Assembly: GCA_937892955.1 (NCBI GenBank)
Contig: CALBKH010000049.1
Location: forward strand, 1 to 49,807
Direction of reading: 5' to 3'
Source: an uncultured Alphaproteobacteria bacterium
Lineage (GTDB): Bacteria > Pseudomonadota > Alphaproteobacteria > Rhizobiales > Ancalomicrobiaceae
DNA length: 49,807 nt
Part shown: positions 35,382 through 42,346 of the stretch, one piece after another
How the letters are laid out: every line of letters begins with the position of its first letter
Numbering within the stretch: position 1 is the first letter of the stretch
The notes under the pieces: model-generated
Told to the model about the DNA's origin: nothing
Database searches by the model: none
What the model saw: only the letters and a program-made list of their open reading frames with translations
Translations under genes and position numbers: made by a program

Positions 35382-35567
35382 TCAGTGCGTGAGGAGGGCG
35401 AAACCTCCACCCCAGATCACGACGAAGACGATTATGCCGGCCATGACGGCTCCGGAGTTTCCGTTGGCCGCTCCTTCGGCGATCAATCCGAAGGGCAGTT
35501 GGACGGCGAGGCTCCAGACGGCGGCGAGCAGCATCGGTACGAAGATCAGAAGAACGATGAAGTGCAT
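35382..35567 (-). CDS. Small two-helix membrane protein, tandem copy 1
   Basis: The 61-residue protein MHFIVLLIFVPMLLAAVW...LPFGLIAEG...AVMAGIIVFVVIWGGGFALLTH has two transmembrane helices joined by a short polar loop. The ATG at 35567 is preceded by a GGGGGGGA run that serves as ribosome site. It is clearly related in layout to the next small gene at 35751-35927: both begin MH with a hydrophobic run, have 'LP' before the loop, a Gly/Asn-rich loop and end in 'TH'. Function is unknown. Confidence 0.6.
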   Translation of the reverse strand: MHFIVLLIFVPMLLAAVWSLAVQLPFGLIAEGAANGNSGAVMAGIIVFVVIWGGGFALLTH

Positions 35568-35750
35568 GATCCCCCCCATTATCCGTCGATCGGGCAGCGC
35601 GCGGCTCGGTGGACTGCATGTGGTGATGCTGGGCGGAGAGTGGCGTCGAAATCGAGACTGCAGATTTGACGGGTCAAAGTGCTGTCCCGGACCAAGGCGA
35701 CGCGCGGGCCGCACCGATACCGCCCGGCACCGGCACACCCAGCCTCCCGA

Positions 35751-35927
35751 TCACCGATGCGTCGCTCCGGCGAATATCAGCAGCGGAACACCCCAGAAGA
35801 TCGCGATCCAGAGCAGGGCACCCGCGACGTTGCCGTCGCTCAGCATCTCGATCGGCAGCTCGAACCAGATTTTGAAGGCGAGCAGAACCAAAGGCAGCGT
35901 CACGAAGAAGAAGAACAGGATGTGCAT
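35751..35927 (-). CDS. Small two-helix membrane protein, tandem copy 2
   Basis: A 58-residue frame reads MHILFFFFVTLPLVLLAFKIW, ELPIEMLSDGNVAGALL, then WIAIFWGVPLLIFAGATHR and a TGA stop. It has the same two-helix design, MH start, LP before the loop and TH end as the gene at 35382-35567. The ribosome site GGGGGGAC again precedes the ATG by a few bases. It lies 183 nt upstream of copy 1 on the same strand. Tandem duplication of one small membrane-protein gene is the simplest reading. Confidence 0.58.
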   Translation of the reverse strand: MHILFFFFVTLPLVLLAFKIWFELPIEMLSDGNVAGALLWIAIFWGVPLLIFAGATHR

Positions 35928-36035
35928 GTCGTCCCCCCGTATACCGAGGCGCAGAGCGCCGACCGGCTTCAGATGGGGACGATGCGGTGCGCCCGTCGTC
36001 GAAACGCGATGATGGATTTCGCCATCGATCGGCGA

Positions 36036-36518
36036 TCAGAGCGTCTCGTCGACGACGCCCGGGGCAATGCGACGCAGATGCTCGGCGAGGGTCGCCAGCG
36101 CCCGTTCGGCGATCTCGATCTCGTCGCGGATCTCAAGTGCATCGCGATGATCGATCCGACGATCGGCGAGACCGTCCTGCACGGCTTCCAGAACGTCGGC
36201 CACCTCGATCGCGATCCGCATCGCAGCGTCCTGGATGGCCTGGACGTCGCCCGTCTCCAAATGGTTCTCGCCCTCCACTCGTTCGGCGGCGACGAAACGG
36301 GTGCCCCGCAACAGCCAAGCAACGAAGCGCGGATCGGGCGCCGATCGGATCAGCCGGCGGATCTCATCCGCAGAAAATGGCGTCCGATTGACGATCCGTG
36401 CGTGGAGCGAGTCGTAGCCAAGCCCCATCTCGCTCGCCACACGTTTCATCGAATAACGCCGCTCGGTGACGATGATCGTATACGCGAGATCGGCGAAGTC
36501 CTTGCCGCGATCGGTCAT
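36036..36518 (-). CDS. Putative phage CII-like DNA-binding protein
   Basis: The 160-residue protein has an N-terminal segment YSMKRVASEMGLGYDSLHARIVNRTPFSADEIRRLIRSAPDPRFVAWLLRGTRF (about residues 22-75). It looks like a helix-turn-helix followed by the 'D.R...WL...F' element of CII/Cp76-type phage regulators. The C-terminal part (about 90-160) is a long helical region of heptad character. It overlaps the Card1-like gene by 4 nt (ATGA), so the two are co-translated. It could repress the pair or be a remnant of prophage control; the family call is by eye and moderate. Confidence 0.5.
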   Translation of the reverse strand: MTDRGKDFADLAYTIIVTERRYSMKRVASEMGLGYDSLHARIVNRTPFSADEIRRLIRSAPDPRFVAWLLRGTRFVAAERVEGENHLETGDVQAIQDAAMRIAIEVADVLEAVQDGLADRRIDHRDALEIRDEIEIAERALATLAEHLRRIAPGVVDETL

Positions 36519-37258
36519 CGCCCTTCCCCCAATTTGTGCAAGATGTCGACGAGGCTCTCGAACTGGACGGTCTCCAGCGTGACGAGCTTCACGCCGAGCG
36601 CAGCGGCTTTTCCGTGTAGTTGCTCGTAGCGCGGCTTGAGATTGCGTTCATCCCAAAGATCGGTGGTGACGACGAGGGCGACGGCTGAATTCGGCTCGCC
36701 GAAGTGGTCGACGAGATTGTCGGCTTCCTGAAGCGCGTCCATCAGTCGTTCGCGATGCCGGACGTCACCGTCGGCGAGGCGCGACCGTAATGCCTTGGCC
36801 GAGACGAAGACGAGTCGGTCACCGAAGCGGGCGATCGTGTCGATCTCGTTCTCGCCTTCGAACCCCTTGGCGATCCAGCCGACCTTCTGGCCGATACGCA
36901 CTTCATCTGCGCCGGCGTCGACTGCGGCGAGCCCGATCAGTTCCTCGAGCCAGCCGCCGCGCAGGTAGCGGTCAGTTTCGGGTGAGGGCGAAGTCAGCGT
37001 CCCATCCTCGACGAGAACAGCGCAGGCGAGCAGGTCGTCGAGGAGCGTCAGCGCAGCGGGATCGGAAAAGACGACGTCTTCCACCTGCACCACCGCGTCC
37101 CGGATACGCTCGAACGCAGAGAAATTCGCCGCCACTGCTCGCGAAGCCGCAGCGCGCTTCGCAACTCTGGCGAAGTTCAGCCCGTCGTCTGAAAACCAAG
37201 CGCCGCGCTTCCGGAGGCGGGCTTCGATCCCCAACGAAACGGCTATCGCATTTGGCAT
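36515..37258 (-). CDS. Card1/Can2-like (DUF1887-type) PD-(D/E)XK nuclease-domain protein, CARF domain not evident
   Basis: In the 247-residue protein, residues 96-200 resemble the nuclease half of Card1/Can2 CRISPR ancillary proteins. YLRGGWLEELI (GGWLEE 101-106) matches the conserved Glu segment, and GENEIDTIARFGDRLVFVSAK (NEID 137-140, K155) matches the Asp and E-x-K strand. The E of E-x-K is Ser here (S153-A-K155), so cleavage activity may be lost or changed. The C-terminal ALVVTTDLWDERNLKPRYEQLHGKAAALGVKLVTLE matches the end of that fold. The roughly 90-residue N-terminal region is too short for a full CARF sensor. It is divergent from cas13a across 330 nt and coupled to the CII-like gene. 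Confidence 0.5.
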   Translation of the reverse strand: MPNAIAVSLGIEARLRKRGAWFSDDGLNFARVAKRAAASRAVAANFSAFERIRDAVVQVEDVVFSDPAALTLLDDLLACAVLVEDGTLTSPSPETDRYLRGGWLEELIGLAAVDAGADEVRIGQKVGWIAKGFEGENEIDTIARFGDRLVFVSAKALRSRLADGDVRHRERLMDALQEADNLVDHFGEPNSAVALVVTTDLWDERNLKPRYEQLHGKAAALGVKLVTLETVQFESLVDILHKLGEGR

Positions 37259-37588
37259 TCACACCTGCAGCAACGGAAGTTCAGGATCGCGAATTTGGCT
37301 ACTTCGAGCAACCGCGGGTCTGGAGCACAGACCAAATCAAACAAGGACCACGCACCGCCCGGCGTCAATCACGGATTGCCCCTGATGGCCGCTCAAAACG
37401 TGAGAGATTGAATTGATCGACGTGCGCCCATCCGAGATCCGTATTTTGTCGAATGGCCCACCACGTGGAATTGAGCGTCGAATGTCACTCGACATGAAGT
37501 TTCCCAAATCGTCTGCAGCGACGGAATTCGGGCCAAAATCGATAGACGCGATTTGAGGTCATATCCCAAAAGGTGGAGGATCCTCCTA
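37259..37588. promoter_or_regulatory. Divergent region upstream of cas13a
   Basis: The 330-nt gap between the Card1-like gene (minus) and cas13a (plus) holds no gene I would defend. It is moderately AT-rich and must contain the cas13a promoter, though no clear -35/-10 pair stands out. AGGTGGAGGA at 37571-37580 is the cas13a ribosome site, 8 nt before its ATG. A search by eye found no copy of the CRISPR repeat here. Confidence 0.5.
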
Positions 37589-40500
37589 ATGCAAATCCTG
37601 AAGCCCATTGGCAGATCGTCCACCCGCTATGCGATAGAAAAGAACACATTCCTTCTTCGACGCTTTCTCGCAGATCGCTATTTGGATGCCTTTTCCAATG
37701 AATTAGCGGTTCCCATCGAGGATATCAGCGTCCTTCGGATGATTCCGATTGACGAAGGTCGGGAACTGGTTAGGCAGGCGGCGTCATTATTCAATAAGAC
37801 GGTCAAGTCTTCGCGCCTATTACGAAATATGGACATGCAGACCTATGTTGATAGAGTGTTCCTATCGCAAGAGTTGATTAAATACATACTCGATGCCGTG
37901 AATATCAGAGATGGCGCTGAATTTTCTAGTCTCAAAGAATTATGGGTTGGGTTGGTTCACCCCTATGCGTCGCACGAAATCGATAATCGCTCGCCGAGCG
38001 AAGACAAAAATGCTGCGATAATCAAGAAATTCGGATTGAAGGACGCCACCAGGGTGTCATTCAATGGGCGCTGGCATGACGCGTTCTGGGTTCTGGGCAA
38101 AAATGGCAAGCCCGACTACGCTGCAATTGCACTAAATATGATGACGCATCTTGTTTTTGATGAGATGAAAATCAATGGGGATCTTCGCCAATGCAGAAAT
38201 AAATATGGTGAATTTAATGGCGCAATCGTTCGGCGAGCGCTTTCCATTTTCACCAGCACGCACGATCCACGATTCTCATCAAATCGTACGATCTCTGATT
38301 TTGCAACCGAATACTATTTTTACAAAGATGTTGCCGAAGAAATATTTGGACTGGCTCATGCTTCCGAATCCAAGGATGTGCGCTTGACCCATAAGGAAGC
38401 CGGGCGTGTTCTATACGAGCATTTCGGAGGCAATCCCAATGCGGGCTCTTATAAAGAATTTGACAGGGAAATACAAAAGCAAATATGGGAACTACATAAT
38501 AAAGTAAGGAGCTTTTACGCCGACGCGCTTTCGTCTGTCCGTTTTGTTCGCATATTCGACAAGGATGGGGCTCGAAGGAATGAGATAATCTCCGTTATAC
38601 CGCCAAACAAACTGTCTCTCCTCGCGCGATTGAAAGTTCGATCTGAGAAGCGTGATCTTGTTCGTATGGTTCGTCTCGGGAAGGCCGTCGTCCATGCATT
38701 GGACAAGTCCAGCAGTGCTACGGACGAGGAAGCCCAAGGAGCCTTCAATGTAAATCTGGACTTTCTCTTGACGAGCGAGGGGCAAGCAGAAATCAAGCGC
38801 GTCGAATCGTTCGCGCGTGCTTGGCGAGAATCCGTCGGATTGTCGTGTCGCACCATCGGCGTCTGGAGCAAGCTGGCGTCAGCTCCCCCAAAAAAGGATG
38901 GAACCGATTGGGATGTGACCGAGGCGGACTACGCGAAGAAGCGTGTTCCGCTACTGTCGCCTGAGACCGACATCCGTCCGGCAGCCCGTCTGATCTTTGG
39001 AGATAAGCAGGTCGGTCGGGGGAAGACTTCTCGACTCGAAGCGATCCTGGCAACCGAAAGCAATCCGACCGAGATCCTTTGGGGGTTCGTGCGTCTCAAT
39101 AGTGAGATGCGCAACGCGAGCGCCCATTTCAACACGAGGAAGCGCTTCGTCGAACTCATCCAGGACAGCATCATCAAGCCGCTCAAGGCACCGACTGTGA
39201 ACTACGAGAATCGAGGCGGCAATGAGGTCGCGCTCGAAGCGCTCGAAGCATTCGGACGGTTGCTCCAGTTCGACGAGTCCTTGGTGTTCGACCTGCTCGA
39301 AGAGGAGATCAAAAGTCTTCGCCTGGACCGGTTCGCCGCCGACGCCGATCTGAAGGCGCTTGTGCGAGAGGCGAGTCCGAACACGAGCGGCTCGCAGATC
39401 GCGACCCCGAAGTTCATGAGCCTGATGGAGAGGGCGGTCGGTCTCGCGACATCTCGCTCGGAATTCGTTCCTGATGAACTCCAGAGGTTTGCAAGACTGA
39501 ACCTCGCCGGTTTGTCGTCTCGGTCCGACGAAGACGATGTGTCACGGATCGGCGCCTTGAGATTGGTCTACGGGCGCGGATTCGAAAGATGGCTCACGGA
39601 GCATCTCTCCGATTCGAGCCAGATCCGGCAACTCTTGAGACGTATCGGTGAACTGCATACGAAGCGGAGGTTGGAATATGATTCCGCACACAATCGACCG
39701 ACGCAACCCGGCATCGATCTGCTGGAGCGGATCGACATCGACTCGATCTCCTCGCTCGAAGACTTGGCACGTCGCCTGACGATCGAAGCCATGACGGATT
39801 CGTCCTTGGCGACCCGGGCGCGTCGTGCGTCTCGTAACCGTTACGAGCAGAACGTGCTGACCGACGAACGGAGGCAGCGATCGGGGCAGGTGGAACTGGT
39901 GCGCCAGGAGATCTACGGCTGCCTCTTCGCGCGATACCTGAACGAGAGCGGACTCGATTGGATATTCGCCGATTTTCCTGAACCGAAGGACGTGGCGGTA
40001 CCATTCGAGATCGGAGCGACGACTTCATCTCACCATCCCTCCTGGCATGCGTCCTTCTATGGATGGCTGTATCTGTTGCCGCCGGACGATGTCGCCCTCT
40101 TGCGTCATCAATTCAAGAAGACGGCGGCCCTCGAAGAACGGGCGGAAGACGGTCTTTCCCCCGACGACATGACGGTACTGTACGATATCGACGGGCTCAT
40201 GGCTCTCTATGTATCCGTCCAATCGGCAGGCTTCGGAGGTCGAGAGCACGCCATCGACGTCAAACCGGAAAGAGGCGCTGGTACCGACCGAAGCGTCTAC
40301 TACGAGGACACCAGTCAGTTCGCCCGTGTGTTCTCGGAGGATAAGGAGACACATCGCGATTCGGTCCCTGGGACGCGACGTGGACTGCGTCAGTTGCGAT
40401 TTGAGAACATTCCCAGCCTCTTGTCGATCTTCGAGAAACATCGGGTAACGGTGCCGGAGGTCGAGTCTTTCATGAAGAAGGCAGGTCCGGACAATGCGAT

Positions 40501-41644
40501 CAGGGTAGGCCTTCTCGAGGAGAAGACGAAGCTTCGCAACAAGCTTGCGGACATGGCGAAAAGTCGAGACTCGAGACCTTTTATGGCGCCCGACGTCGAG
40601 CGCTATAGAAGTCTGGCCGGGGAACTCGCAAGATATGATTTCGAGATCAATGCGGCGCGATTGACGGAATTCTCCAGGCTCTATCGACTGGCGATGCGGA
40701 TCATCGGGCGTCTGAACGATTTCACGTTGATGTGGGAGCGCGACCGGCTCTACATGCTGATGGGAATGCTCTACGAGAAGCTCGGCGCGGAAGGCTTCCG
40801 TGTCGAGGTCAAGGCCTGGAACAACGGCACCGAACAGCGTCGGTGGATCGCGATCGCGGTAGGTGACGGAGCATCGAGCGGCGCCATCGACGAGAAACCT
40901 CCGTCCAGAGCGGGCGATGTTTCGACGTGGATGTTGCGGAAGTATTCCTGCCTTCCGATCTGGGACAGCCGTTTCGGGATCGTCGCCAAGGGAACGGAAG
41001 AAGAGACCAAGCTGCTCTCCCCGGAGGATCGCATCGTATTCGTGCGCCACTTCGTCGGAGCAGAGGCCGAAAATCCCCGTGACATCGAAGCGCGTCGCGA
41101 CAAGCCGCCGGCGCCGCCCCGCAGAGGCGCGGATGCGCGCTCTTGGAGGAATGGAAAGGCAAAGATCAGAAATGACTTTGCCCACTACAATATGCTTGGA
41201 AGCAGCGTCAAGATCTTGAATTTGACCTATCGCGTGAATGCGGTCCGATCTCTCTTCGGGTACGATCGGAAGATGAAGAACGTTGTTTCCAAGGCGATTT
41301 CCGACATCTTGTTGGACGAGGGGCTGGCAATCCGATGGAAGATGCGAGAGGACCGGCTCCGTGGCGCTCTGGTTCTACCGTTGGTCCGAAAGGAACTGGC
41401 ATTCTTGGGGCTGGTCGATGGTAAGGACTTGAGCATCGATCTGCCCCAGGTCTCGGTTCGGTTCACGTCGATGGTGCAAGCTCTCTTCGGCTTCGATTCG
41501 GGAGGGCACCGGGAACTCGTCGAGACCGAGGGAAAGCTCAAGGCGAGAGGGCGCCTCACCTATCCGCGAGAATTTCTGGCGCGACACGGCGACCGCTTGC
41601 CGAAGGAGGTGCTCTCGGAGTATCCGAGTCTACCTCAGAAATGA
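37589..41644 (+). CDS. cas13a: Type VI-A CRISPR RNA-guided ribonuclease Cas13a (C2c2)
   Basis: The 1351-residue protein carries two HEPN ribonuclease motifs of the R-N-x-x-x-H form that is characteristic of Cas13a: RNASAH (R508-H513) and RNDFAH (R1194-H1199). The first lies about 500 residues in and the second about 150 from the end, with roughly 690 between, as in large Cas13a proteins. The N-terminal part would be the NTD/Helical-1 crRNA-binding lobe that also trims pre-crRNA. The ATG at 37589 is chosen over an in-frame ATG at 37553 because a strong GGAGGA lies 8 nt upstream. It is followed by CRISPR array 1, RT-cas1, cas2 and array 2. The repeat belongs to the Cas13a type. The 5' third is strikingly AT-rich compared with the rest. 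After target-RNA recognition it should cut target and bystander RNA. Confidence 0.93.
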   Translation: MQILKPIGRSSTRYAIEKNTFLLRRFLADRYLDAFSNELAVPIEDISVLRMIPIDEGRELVRQAASLFNKTVKSSRLLRNMDMQTYVDRVFLSQELIKYILDAVNIRDGAEFSSLKELWVGLVHPYASHEIDNRSPSEDKNAAIIKKFGLKDATRVSFNGRWHDAFWVLGKNGKPDYAAIALNMMTHLVFDEMKINGDLRQCRNKYGEFNGAIVRRALSIFTSTHDPRFSSNRTISDFATEYYFYKDVAEEIFGLAHASESKDVRLTHKEAGRVLYEHFGGNPNAGSYKEFDREIQKQIWELHNKVRSFYADALSSVRFVRIFDKDGARRNEIISVIPPNKLSLLARLKVRSEKRDLVRMVRLGKAVVHALDKSSSATDEEAQGAFNVNLDFLLTSEGQAEIKRVESFARAWRESVGLSCRTIGVWSKLASAPPKKDGTDWDVTEADYAKKRVPLLSPETDIRPAARLIFGDKQVGRGKTSRLEAILATESNPTEILWGFVRLNSEMRNASAHFNTRKRFVELIQDSIIKPLKAPTVNYENRGGNEVALEALEAFGRLLQFDESLVFDLLEEEIKSLRLDRFAADADLKALVREASPNTSGSQIATPKFMSLMERAVGLATSRSEFVPDELQRFARLNLAGLSSRSDEDDVSRIGALRLVYGRGFERWLTEHLSDSSQIRQLLRRIGELHTKRRLEYDSAHNRPTQPGIDLLERIDIDSISSLEDLARRLTIEAMTDSSLATRARRASRNRYEQNVLTDERRQRSGQVELVRQEIYGCLFARYLNESGLDWIFADFPEPKDVAVPFEIGATTSSHHPSWHASFYGWLYLLPPDDVALLRHQFKKTAALEERAEDGLSPDDMTVLYDIDGLMALYVSVQSAGFGGREHAIDVKPERGAGTDRSVYYEDTSQFARVFSEDKETHRDSVPGTRRGLRQLRFENIPSLLSIFEKHRVTVPEVESFMKKAGPDNAIRVGLLEEKTKLRNKLADMAKSRDSRPFMAPDVERYRSLAGELARYDFEINAARLTEFSRLYRLAMRIIGRLNDFTLMWERDRLYMLMGMLYEKLGAEGFRVEVKAWNNGTEQRRWIAIAVGDGASSGAIDEKPPSRAGDVSTWMLRKYSCLPIWDSRFGIVAKGTEEETKLLSPEDRIVFVRHFVGAEAENPRDIEARRDKPPAPPRRGADARSWRNGKAKIRNDFAHYNMLGSSVKILNLTYRVNAVRSLFGYDRKMKNVVSKAISDILLDEGLAIRWKMREDRLRGALVLPLVRKELAFLGLVDGKDLSIDLPQVSVRFTSMVQALFGFDSGGHRELVETEGKLKARGRLTYPREFLARHGDRLPKEVLSEYPSLPQK

Positions 41645-41786
41645 GGCAACTGACTGATGAAGAATGCCAATTCTCGATGGTCAGTCTCATCGAACGTGAA
41701 TCCGGCACTCGGATTCCGGCGAGAACCCATCGAGTTCAGAAAGGGTGCGATTTTCGATCGCACTCTCAAAGGGTTCTATGGACCCT
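41645..41786 (+). promoter_or_regulatory. Leader of CRISPR array 1 with hairpins and shared leader motifs
   Basis: This 142-nt gap follows cas13a directly. CCTCAGAAATGAGG (41633-41646) spans the cas13a stop codon and has a near-copy in the second leader. CAAAGGGTTCTATGGA (41767-41782) ends 4 nt before the first repeat and matches CAAAGGGCTATGGA in leader 2. Between them lie a two-part stem (ACTGAC 41649-41654 / GTCAGT 41680-41685 enclosing AGAAT/ATTCT), a 7-bp hairpin GAATCCG-CGGATTC (41698-41716) and a 7-bp hairpin GTGCGAT-ATCGCAC (41745-41763). The repeat-proximal motif is a good candidate for the Cas1-Cas2 integration signal. Confidence 0.65.
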
Positions 41787-42304
41787 GTTCGGCACGACCG
41801 CCTCTTTCACGGCGGACTGACACTTGCTCCTGAAAGGGGTTCAGCAATAAGCTGAGTTCGGCACGACCGCCTCTTTCACGGCGGACTGACACTCCTTTTT
41901 TGCGCCATTATTTTCGGTTTCCCGTTCGGCACGACCGCCTCTTTCACGGCGGACTGACACTGAAACGACAAGGTTGGATGCATGTATTGCGTTCGGCACG
42001 ACCGCCTCTTTCACGGCGGACTGACACACAGTGCCCAGAAACGGTTTCTAGGGTATTGCGTTCGGCACGACCGCCTCTTTCACGGCGGACTGACACCCAG
42101 CCATGGGAACCTCCTTGACTGTTCTGGTGCGTTCGGCACGACCGCCTCTTTCACGGCGGACTGACACAAACGCGCTGATGTTCCGGGCAATACGCACCCG
42201 TGTTCGGCACGACCGCCTCTTTCACGGCGGACTGACACCCTTTTTCAAGAGGGGCGGTAGGTAGTTCGTTCGGCACGACCGCCTCTTTCACAGCGGCTCG
42301 AGAG
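41787..42304 (+). CRISPR. Type VI-A CRISPR array 1: 8 repeats, 7 spacers
   Basis: A 37-nt repeat begins GTTCGGCACG, contains the stem ACCGCC-(TCTTTCAC)-GGCGGA and ends CTGACAC. Copies start at 41787, 41856, 41924, 41991, 42060, 42131, 42202 and 42268. The first seven are identical; the last is degenerate in its 3' part (a stem base changed, end CTCGAGAG), marking the distal end. Spacers are 32, 31, 30, 32, 34, 34 and 29 nt. Orientation is leader-to-trailer on the plus strand, giving 5'-repeat-spacer-3' crRNAs as Cas13a uses. The repeat length and its ACCGCC...GGCGGACTGA core agree with the Rhodobacter capsulatus Cas13a repeat as I remember it. RT-cas1 begins only 42 nt downstream. Confidence 0.97.
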
Positions 42305-42346
42305 ACCTTCGGAAGATCTATCGGCGCCATTTCGAGGAGCCCGAAT

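Noticed and set aside
37259..37588. A tracrRNA or anti-repeat upstream of cas13a
   Set aside because: No stretch complementary to the repeat was found by eye, and type VI systems do not use a tracrRNA.
37589..41644. Cas13b, Cas13d or a Cas9/Cas12-like effector
   Set aside because: HEPN motifs sit mid-protein and near the C terminus with R-N-x-x-x-H form, unlike Cas13b where they are terminal; no RuvC or HNH motifs; length exceeds Cas13d; the repeat is Cas13a-like.
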